Origin: JAZSQT01 sp045538075 | GTDB lineage: Bacteria > Chrysiogenota > Deferribacteres > Deferribacterales > Mucispirillaceae | Assembly: GCA_045538075.1 (NCBI GenBank) | Contig: JAZSQT010000055.1 | Location: forward strand, 1 to 5,905 | Direction: 5' to 3' | Length of the DNA stretch: 5,905 nucleotides | Notes under the pieces: generated by a model | Databases searched by the model: none | The model's input: the letters and a program-made list of their open reading frames with translations, nothing else | Told to the model about the DNA's origin: nothing | Position numbers and translations under genes: made by a program | Part shown: in pieces, positions 1 through 5,153 of the stretch | How the letters are laid out: every line of letters starts with the position of its first letter | Numbering within the stretch: position 1 is the stretch's first letter

Positions 1-288
1 TATTTTATTTTTTTTCATAAACAATAAATAGTTGCAAGATTATTATATTTGTGTTGCTTATCTTAGAAAAAGTTAATAAGTAAATTTATTATTAGAATAG
101 TAATACTATACTTACAAAAAATACAACTAATTAATGGTTAATTTTAAAGATTATTACAACAAATTGCAAAGAAGATAATTTTCTTTTTATTATTTAGTTA
201 GATTATTTTCTTATAAACTTGCCAATAATATATTTTTATAGTGTTAAATAATACCTCACTTATTATAAAAATTACTTAAACTTATATA

Positions 289-314
289 CAACTTAATAGT
301 GAAGTATTTAGTTG
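289..314. promoter_or_regulatory. Imperfect inverted repeat, possible operator or hairpin
   Basis: The arms CAACTTAATA (289-298) and TATTTAGTTG (305-314) pair at 9 of 10 positions around the 6-base loop GTGAAG. The repeat lies about 95 bases upstream of the Sel1 gene start and its right arm runs into a TTGCAA hexamer, a possible -35 element. A regulator site is one reading. In sequence this AT-rich such dyads also arise by chance, so the call is weak. Confidence 0.2.
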
Positions 315-398
315 CAATATGTTACTATGTATGATAAATAATTTTGTTTATATAAATCTATATTAAATAAATGTTAGTAAAAAAATCTTTAAAAATTT

Positions 399-402
399 GG
401 AG
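399..402 (+). promoter_or_regulatory. Shine-Dalgarno GGAG that fixes the start of the Sel1 lipoprotein
   Basis: GGAG ends 6 bases before the ATG at 409. The alternative in-frame TTG at 397 overlaps this site, so it cannot use it. The ATG also puts the lipoprotein signal peptide directly at the N-terminus. Confidence 0.7.
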
Positions 403-408
403 AGTAGA

Positions 409-1479
409 ATGAGAAGTATTATTTTATCATTAATATCAATTTTAATTTTTATGGGTTGTGCAAAAACAACATTAAATTCTACTATTGATAACAATAATGC
501 AAATGAAGAAGTAAAAGAAGAAGTTGCTAATTTTGAAGAAGAATTAAAAAAACTTGAAGCTGAATGCAATAATGGAAATGCTGATAGTTGTTTTTTTCTT
601 GCAGACAAATATTCTAATGGCGACGGCGTTGCAGAAGATAGAATAAAAGCTTTAGAATTACGTGAAAAAGCGTGTAATCTTGGCAATATGGCAAGCTGTG
701 GTATGGCCGGCTTAAATTATTTTTTTGGAGTAGATATACAACAAGATTTAAATAAAGCACTACCATATCTTGAAAAAGGTTGTAATAGCGAATTTGCTAT
801 AGGTTGTGAAGCTCTTGCTAATATGTATTTTAATGGAGTAATTGTTAAAAAAGATATTAAAAAAGCATTTAATTATTATGAAAAATCTTGTAATAGTAGT
901 TTTGAATTTGACCCAGAAGATATGAATAGTTGCTATATACTTGCAGTTTCATATTTACATGGTAAAAACGTAACACAAAATATAGAAAAAGCACTTGAAT
1001 TTAAAGAAAAATCGTGTAGCAACAAAAATAAATGCGACGAAGAAATTTTTGGCTTATATGGAGTTGCGTTATACTATGGTAATGATAAATTAAAAATCAA
1101 AAAAGATGTATCTAAAGCAAAAATAATAGTTGAAGAACTTTGTGCTGTTGCTATTAATGGTGATATTAATAAAAGAGATCCAATAGCTTGTGAAGTTTTG
1201 GGAATTATGTATTATCTTGGTAATGGGGTAGAAAAAAATTATCGTATAGCAAGAACTGCCTATGAATATGCTTGTGCACCATTTGGTGATTTAATTACTG
1301 GTAGAGGTGTGAGTTGCACTAAATTAGGTGTTATGTATTTCGGCGGAGAAGGAGTTAGGCAAGATTACAAAAAAGCATACTACTATCTTGGTTTAGGTTG
1401 CGATGAAGGTGTTCAACTTGCATGTGATAACTATAACAAAATGCAAAGGAATAAATACCTTTATGGTATTGATGAATAA
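409..1479 (+). CDS. Sel1-repeat, cysteine-paired (Hcp-like) lipoprotein
   Basis: A 356-residue predicted lipoprotein. It has a short basic N-terminus (MRS), a hydrophobic stretch at about residues 4-15, and a lipobox-like F-M-G-C with the lipidated Cys at 17. Phe at -3 is less usual than Leu. An acidic linker (about 21-50) leads into about seven Sel1-like repeats, at roughly 57-92, 93-128, 129-164, 171-206, 208-248, 257-292 and 299-334, plus a short cap. Each has the family pattern of small residues, Y-x-x-G, V-x-x-D and K-A. Sixteen cysteines after the lipobox form eight pairs: 53/61, 89/97, 125/133, 161/175, 203/209, 245/261, 289/303 and 331/339. This is the layout of the disulfide-bridged Helicobacter cysteine-rich proteins. 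Sel1 proteins are alpha-helical scaffolds for protein contacts; the partner here is unknown. Location is probably periplasmic or outer-membrane anchored. It appears monocistronic, with its own leader and terminator. The family is secure; the specific role is not known. Confidence 0.88.
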   Translation: MRSIILSLISILIFMGCAKTTLNSTIDNNNANEEVKEEVANFEEELKKLEAECNNGNADSCFFLADKYSNGDGVAEDRIKALELREKACNLGNMASCGMAGLNYFFGVDIQQDLNKALPYLEKGCNSEFAIGCEALANMYFNGVIVKKDIKKAFNYYEKSCNSSFEFDPEDMNSCYILAVSYLHGKNVTQNIEKALEFKEKSCSNKNKCDEEIFGLYGVALYYGNDKLKIKKDVSKAKIIVEELCAVAINGDINKRDPIACEVLGIMYYLGNGVEKNYRIARTAYEYACAPFGDLITGRGVSCTKLGVMYFGGEGVRQDYKKAYYYLGLGCDEGVQLACDNYNKMQRNKYLYGIDE

Positions 1480-1488
1480 ATTATAATA

Positions 1489-1512
1489 TTAAAGGGCTTT
1501 TTAGCCCTTTAA
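1489..1512 (+). terminator. Hairpin terminator after the Sel1 lipoprotein gene
   Basis: TTAAAGGGCT (1489-1498) and AGCCCTTTAA (1503-1512) form a perfect 10-base stem around a TTTT loop, 9 bases after the stop codon. GC content in the stem is far above the surroundings. The right arm ends in TTTAA but no long T-run follows, so termination efficiency is uncertain. The flanking A- and T-rich ends would let it work partly in both directions. Confidence 0.75.
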
Positions 1513-1616
1513 TCATCTATATTCTATATAAATTTTTAATATTTTATAATAATTATCTTATACACCATAATAACGCCATAAAAATTACCAAAAAAAATTT
1601 TAATATATTATTTTTA

Positions 1617-1645
1617 TTGATTATATTAAAATAAATATATATTAT
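1617..1645 (+). promoter_or_regulatory. Sigma-70-type promoter candidate for the exporter gene run
   Basis: TTGATT (1617-1622) and TATTAT (1640-1645) are separated by 17 bases. They match the consensus -35 at 4 of 6 and -10 at 5 of 6 positions. The expected start of transcription near 1652 leaves a leader of about 20 bases before the ATG at 1674. It lies between the upstream terminator and the first gene of the run, where a promoter is expected. The AT-rich background lowers certainty. Confidence 0.45.
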
Positions 1646-1673
1646 CTCAAGATTATTTTGGAGCAGTATTTTT

Positions 1674-2459
1674 ATGGAAGAAAAAAAACGTAAAGTAGAT
1701 ATTCAACAATTATCTGATTTTTTATTAGACTATGCAGTATCTTTAATGGGAGTTGGTTCTCACACTGCAAGAATAGTTAGAAATACTTCAAGAATAGCAA
1801 AATCCTTTGGTTACGAAATGGATATGATAATTTTTCAAAGAAATCTTACAATGACAGTTGAAGATCCAGATGATCATTCTATATCAAGAACTTACGTTAG
1901 AAACTTAAAACATTTACCAATTAACTTAAAAAAAATATCTAAATTAAGTGCATTAAGTTGGGATTGCTACGATAATAATTTAGCTTTTAGCGAATTAAAA
2001 AATAGATATAACTTAATAATGAATGAAAAATCAATTTCAAGATGGATTATACTACTTGCAGCAGCAATAGGAAATATGGCTTTTTGCAAGATTTTTCAAG
2101 GAGATTTTGTTGCTATGGGTATAGTCTTTGTATCTACTTTAATTGGATTTTTTATTAGGCAAGAATTAATGAATCGCCATATTGACCATAGATTAATATT
2201 CTTTATTACTGCTTTCGTATCTTCAATGATTGCTTCATCTGGAATTTATTTAGATATTAGCAATACTGCAGAAGTTGCAGTTACAGTTAGTGTTTTATTT
2301 TTAATACCTGGTGTTCCTATTATAAACTCAATGATAGATATTATAGAAGGTCATGTTATAATAGGTTTTTCTCGGGCGATTAATGCCTCAATATTAATAA
2401 TATGTATAGCCCTTGGATTATATTTAACATTGATAATTTTAGGAGTTGGTAAGTTATGA
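1674..2459 (+). CDS. yjjP: ThrE/YjjP-type exporter, large subunit (DUF1212)
   Basis: A 261-residue membrane protein, close in length to Escherichia coli YjjP. The N-terminal half (about 1-120) is soluble and has the family pattern of Gly/Ser-rich G-V-G-S-H-T-A-R (26-33) followed by R-x-A-K-x-F-G (40-46). The C-terminal half has about five membrane segments, at roughly 124-141, 144-162, 173-193, 198-218 and 236-258. The hallmark P-G-V-P (212-215) with Asn218, Asp222, Gly226 and Arg234 is present. In this family the large and small subunits together correspond to the single-chain ThrE of Corynebacterium, which exports threonine and serine; E. coli YjjPB has been linked to succinate export. The substrate here cannot be read from sequence. 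GGAG at 1660-1663 lies 10 bases before the ATG, a slightly long spacing. The stop overlaps the next start as ATGA, so the two are probably translationally coupled. Codons 3-5 contain a run of eight A's (1681-1688). Confidence 0.85.
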   Translation: MEEKKRKVDIQQLSDFLLDYAVSLMGVGSHTARIVRNTSRIAKSFGYEMDMIIFQRNLTMTVEDPDDHSISRTYVRNLKHLPINLKKISKLSALSWDCYDNNLAFSELKNRYNLIMNEKSISRWIILLAAAIGNMAFCKIFQGDFVAMGIVFVSTLIGFFIRQELMNRHIDHRLIFFITAFVSSMIASSGIYLDISNTAEVAVTVSVLFLIPGVPIINSMIDIIEGHVIIGFSRAINASILIICIALGLYLTLIILGVGKL

Positions 2460-2944
2460 TAGACTATTTAGTATATGGATTTTTTGCTGCTGTTGCTGCT
2501 GCTGGATTTTCTTCTATATCAAATCCTCCAAAAAAAGCAATATTTATATCTGCATTTTTAGCTTCTATTGGCTATAGCTTTAGATACTTTTTATTAGAAA
2601 ATACCTCAGTAGATATAACTTTTGCAACTTTTTTTGCTGCTTTTACAATAGGAATGGGTAGTATGTTTTTTGCAAAACTTGCTCATATCCCAGCTGAAGT
2701 CTTTTCGTTCCCTTCTCTTTTACCAATGATACCTGGAATGTATGCCTATAAAACTATTTTATCTTTTATATATTTTATGAAAAATGATGACGATGTAATT
2801 CTTCAACAAATGATAACTGAAATTTTTAAAAATGGTCTTACTGCCTTTGGTGTAATTACTGCATTAGTAGTTGGTGTAGCAATACCACTATTTATATTTT
2901 ATGAACATTCTTATATGGTAACGAGAAGCAAAAAAGTTAAATAA
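2456..2944 (+). CDS. yjjB: ThrE/YjjB-type exporter, small subunit (DUF3815)
   Basis: A 162-residue, very hydrophobic protein, matching the length of E. coli YjjB (157). About five membrane segments are visible, at roughly 3-19, 27-46, 55-73, 84-104 and 126-150, with a basic C-terminal tail (RSKKVK). The family signature is present: H-I-P-A (77-80) leading to L-L-P-M-I-P-G-M-Y (88-96), equivalent to the P-A...PL-x-PG-x-x-x-Y motif. It pairs with the overlapping upstream gene to make the complete exporter; the ATGA overlap supports equal synthesis. Its start codon lies inside the upstream gene, with GGAG 11 bases upstream as a weak Shine-Dalgarno, so it may depend on coupling. An alanine-rich stretch (residues 11-16) is encoded by a near-perfect GCT repeat at 2486-2503. 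The substrate is unknown (threonine/serine or a dicarboxylate are the family precedents). Confidence 0.83.
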   Translation: MIDYLVYGFFAAVAAAGFSSISNPPKKAIFISAFLASIGYSFRYFLLENTSVDITFATFFAAFTIGMGSMFFAKLAHIPAEVFSFPSLLPMIPGMYAYKTILSFIYFMKNDDDVILQQMITEIFKNGLTAFGVITALVVGVAIPLFIFYEHSYMVTRSKKVK

Positions 2945-2984
2945 TATTATAGACTAAAAATTTCTTTTAAGTTAATGTAATAGA

Positions 2985-3938
2985 ATGCTTAAAATAGAAA
3001 ATTTAACGGTTAAATTAAATTCTGAAAATGATACATTTAATATTTTAAGAAATGTATCACTTAATATAAATAAAGGTGAGATTTTAGGTCTTGCAGGCGA
3101 ATCTGGTTCTGGAAAAAGCGTATTAGCAAAAACTATTATGGGGCTTAACAAAGCCCCTGTAGAAAAGTCTTTTGGAAAAATTATTTATGATAATAAAGAA
3201 TTAACTGCAGAATCTGATTTTAAATCTATTAGAGGTAAAAAAATCTCTATGATTTTCCAAAACCCTACTTCTTCTCTTAATCCAGTAATAACTATTGGAG
3301 CACAAATTGTAGAAACCATATTATTACACAATAAAAATATAGATAAACGTAATGCAATAATAAGAGCAGAAGAACTACTTGGTATTGTTGAAATTGATAG
3401 ACCGAAAGAACGATTAAAAGCGTATCCTCACCAACTTTCTGGTGGAATGAATCAGCGAGTTATGATTGCAATAGCATTAGCAAGTAATCCAGATTTATTA
3501 ATAGCTGATGAACCAACAACTGCATTAGACGTTACTATTCAAGCTCAAATTATCAAATTACTTCAAAAATTAAACAGAGACCACAATTTAACGATGCTTT
3601 TTATCTCTCATGATTTATCTCTTTTAATGAATATTTGCAATAGAATTGCAGTATTATATTGTGGTGAAATTATGGAAATAACATCAAATAGTAATTTAAA
3701 AAATAATAAACTATACCACCCTTATACTATTGCCTTAAAAAATTGTATAACTCACATAGGAAACAAGAATATTTTAACAACTATTAAAGGAAGTATAGGT
3801 AAAAATAATTCTTCTTTTGATAATAAATGTATTTTTGCTGATAGATGTATAGACTGTAAAGATAAATGTAGAAATGAAAAACCAGTATTTAATGAAAAAT
3901 ATTCTTGTTTTTTTCCAAATAAGATTAAAGAGGATTAA
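2985..3938 (+). CDS. DppD/OppD-type peptide ABC transporter ATP-binding subunit
   Basis: A 317-residue cytoplasmic ATPase of the dipeptide/oligopeptide/nickel importer family. All nucleotide-binding motifs are intact: Walker A GESGSGKS (38-45), Q-loop Gln92 in F-Q-N-P, signature LSGGMNQR (151-158), Walker B LLIADEP (171-177), D-loop L-D (181-182) and switch His209. The C-terminal oligopeptide-type extension starts at H-P-Y-T (245-248). It has cysteines at 282, 288, 291, 295 and 308; C282-x5-C288-x6-C295-x12-C308 resembles the set reported to hold a [4Fe-4S] cluster in some DppD proteins. In this family the ATPase pairs with a DppF/OppF ATPase, two permeases and a solute-binding protein. None of these is in the window, and its flanks are an exporter and an SspB-like gene, so it looks orphaned or split from its operon. 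No good Shine-Dalgarno precedes the ATG. The gap from the exporter gene is 40 bases with no terminator. The substrate (peptide versus nickel or other) cannot be fixed, so no symbol is given. Confidence 0.9.
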   Translation: MLKIENLTVKLNSENDTFNILRNVSLNINKGEILGLAGESGSGKSVLAKTIMGLNKAPVEKSFGKIIYDNKELTAESDFKSIRGKKISMIFQNPTSSLNPVITIGAQIVETILLHNKNIDKRNAIIRAEELLGIVEIDRPKERLKAYPHQLSGGMNQRVMIAIALASNPDLLIADEPTTALDVTIQAQIIKLLQKLNRDHNLTMLFISHDLSLLMNICNRIAVLYCGEIMEITSNSNLKNNKLYHPYTIALKNCITHIGNKNILTTIKGSIGKNNSSFDNKCIFADRCIDCKDKCRNEKPVFNEKYSCFFPNKIKED

Positions 3939-3941
3939 ATT

Positions 3942-4358
3942 ATGAATAAAAAAATAAAAGAACGAATAATAACTTCTTTATTAGATGAATTAGATATTAT
4001 ATATATTCATGCCCTACCTCACGATGAGCTTATTATTGGCAAAAGAGGTTTAGTTGGACAAGAAGTAGAACACGGAATTATTTTAGCATTTGGCAGTTTT
4101 TCGTCATCAAATTTATCTTTTTATCATAATGGATTATCTGCAAGTTTACAATTTGCAGGTGTATGGGAAGATGTTTTTATCCCTTTTGATGCAATATATG
4201 TTATAGTTGATGATTTACGGGAACCAAGTTTTATGTTTAATTTCAAGGCTTCTGAAAAAGAAAAAAATAGTAATAAATCTAACACAAGAAAAAAGTCTAA
4301 AACTATAGATAAAAGTGGTAAAGTTATTAATGTTGATTTTAAGAAAAAAAATAAATAA
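3942..4358 (+). CDS. sspB: SspB-like ClpXP adaptor protein
   Basis: A 138-residue small cytoplasmic protein. Residues about 1-103 resemble the SspB fold: an N-terminal helix, then beta strands with I-I-L-A-F (46-50), L-S-A-S-L-Q-F-A-G-V (65-74) and V-F-I-P-F-D-A-I (78-85). These match the family's L-x-x-x-x-F-G-G...V-x-V-P-x-x-A-I core. After F-M-F-N-F (97-101) comes a Lys/Ser-rich, probably disordered linker, ending in G-K-V-I-N-V-D-F-K-K-K (126-136). That ending resembles the short ClpX-binding tail of alpha-proteobacterial SspB, which is rich in V-V-x-L-D and basic residues. SspB binds ssrA-tagged or other substrates and tethers them to ClpX. The start follows the ABC ATPase stop by 3 bases, with AAAGAGGA (3927-3934) 7 bases ahead, so the two are almost certainly co-transcribed. 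The match is by motif only and the N-terminal part is divergent; a different small protein with a similar core remains possible. Confidence 0.65.
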   Translation: MNKKIKERIITSLLDELDIIYIHALPHDELIIGKRGLVGQEVEHGIILAFGSFSSSNLSFYHNGLSASLQFAGVWEDVFIPFDAIYVIVDDLREPSFMFNFKASEKEKNSNKSNTRKKSKTIDKSGKVINVDFKKKNK

Positions 4359-4361
4359 AGT

Positions 4362-5138
4362 TCAATAAAAATTTAATATAGGAATTTCACTTATTTCATT
4401 AATTTCATAAGCTAAATTATAAAATAACTTTAAACCATCTATATGACTACTTGTTAATCTATAATCTATCGTATTCCAATAATCAATTATCTGCTCAGTA
4501 GTATAACCAGCAGACATATATTTTATCGCCAATTCGTCATAATTATTTTTAAATTTTTTAGCATATTCCTTTATATCGCTAATTAATTTAATAATTTCAT
4601 TACTATTTTCTATTGATTTACGAATTATCCATAATGCAAAAACAAAGGGCAAATTAGTAAACTTATACCACTCTAACCCTAAATCAATTATATATTTGTA
4701 ATTAGAGTTATAATAAGAATATAATGCTTTATCTCCTATCAAAAGCTCTGCATCTGCAATATTCTTATCGCTAACATAAATTGGTTCAACTTTATAAAAT
4801 TTTTCTAATATAATACGAGCTAAAACAGTAGATGTATTTGATTCTTTTGTAAAAAATATTTTTTTACCACATAACTCATCAACTTTGTAATTAGAAAAAA
4901 TGTTTACACTTTTTACTGCACCAATAGATGAAACTGAAATATCTGAAATAATATTGTATAATTTTGGATTTCTTGCATACTCAATACAAGACGCTGGAGA
5001 TAAATCTATTTCACCTTTACGCATGGCTATATTAAGTTCTGCTGGATAACTTTTAAAAAAATATAAAGATTTATCCTGTAACAAGTAGTAGAATATTGGA
5101 TAAACATTTGCATATTCCATATAGCCTATTTTAAACAA
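4362..5138 (-). CDS. mqnA: Chorismate dehydratase MqnA (futalosine menaquinone pathway)
   Basis: A 258-residue enzyme that removes water from chorismate to give 3-(1-carboxyvinyl)benzoate, the first committed step of futalosine-dependent menaquinone synthesis in the cytoplasm. Conserved blocks in order: K-I-G-Y (3-6), Y-A-N-x-x-P (9-14), P-A-E-L-N (32-36), G-E-I-D-L-S-P-A-S-C-I-E-Y-A-R-N (42-57), S-I-G-A-V-K-S-V (71-78), T-K-E-S-N-T-S-T (97-104), L-L-I-G-D-K-A-L (132-139) and the tail of the core D-L-G-L-E-W...P-F-V-F-A-L-W-I-I-R (152-173). The fold is of the periplasmic-binding-protein type. The start is TTG at 5138: AGGAG lies 6 bases ahead, and the later ATG (codon 7) would delete the conserved K-I-G-Y strand. 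It follows the partial gene by 15 bases, so both are likely one transcript. Its stop is 3 bases from the stop of the convergent SspB-like gene. No other mqn gene is in the window. Confidence 0.9.
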   Translation of the reverse strand: MFKIGYMEYANVYPIFYYLLQDKSLYFFKSYPAELNIAMRKGEIDLSPASCIEYARNPKLYNIISDISVSSIGAVKSVNIFSNYKVDELCGKKIFFTKESNTSTVLARIILEKFYKVEPIYVSDKNIADAELLIGDKALYSYYNSNYKYIIDLGLEWYKFTNLPFVFALWIIRKSIENSNEIIKLISDIKEYAKKFKNNYDELAIKYMSAGYTTEQIIDYWNTIDYRLTSSHIDGLKLFYNLAYEINEISEIPILNFY

Positions 5139-5144
5139 ATTTCA

Positions 5145-5149
5145 CTCCT
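5145..5149 (-). promoter_or_regulatory. Shine-Dalgarno AGGAG supporting the TTG start of mqnA
   Basis: On the - strand, AAAAAAAGGAGTGAAAT precedes TTG at 5138-5136. AGGAG is 6 bases from the start codon, the best-spaced and strongest ribosome site in the window. It sits in the 15-base gap after the stop of the upstream gene. Confidence 0.75.
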
Positions 5150-5153
5150 TTTT

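Larger units (their letters stand above)
1..408. other. AT-rich gene-free leader upstream of the Sel1 lipoprotein gene
   Basis: No convincing coding region lies here on either strand. The first 60 bases contain only about 10 G or C, well below the neighbouring genes. TTGCAA occurs at 32-37, 164-169 and 312-317; the first and third share the longer word TAGTTGCAA. Two small dyads are visible: AATTAA-TGG-TTAATT at 129-143, and an imperfect 10-base inverted repeat at 289-314. The region probably holds the promoter and 5' untranslated leader of the downstream gene. No -35/-10 pair stands out from the AT background: TTGCAA at 312 followed by GATAAA at 333 has a 15-base spacer, which is short. I see no riboswitch or RNA gene. 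Confidence 0.6.

Noticed and set aside
1..18. Possible start of a - strand gene (ATG at 18 reading M-K-K-N-K-I)
   Set aside because: Only six codons are visible and no Shine-Dalgarno precedes the ATG; lysine-rich starts occur by chance in AT-rich DNA.
129..143. AATTAA-TGG-TTAATT dyad as an operator
   Set aside because: Arms of only A and T in an extremely AT-rich region are expected by chance and there is no second supporting signal.
397..408. TTG at 397 as the start of the Sel1 lipoprotein
   Set aside because: It overlaps the GGAG ribosome site and would place M-E-S-R ahead of an otherwise standard signal peptide; the ATG at 409 is better.
363..686. Open reading frame of 107 codons on the - strand
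   Set aside because: It is antisense to the well-supported Sel1 lipoprotein gene, has low-complexity Ser/Phe/Leu composition, and shows no family motif.
2945..2950. TATTAT in the 40-base gap as a promoter for the ABC ATPase gene
   Set aside because: No acceptable -35 element lies at the right distance (CGAGAA at 17 bases), and the gap looks like ordinary operon spacing.
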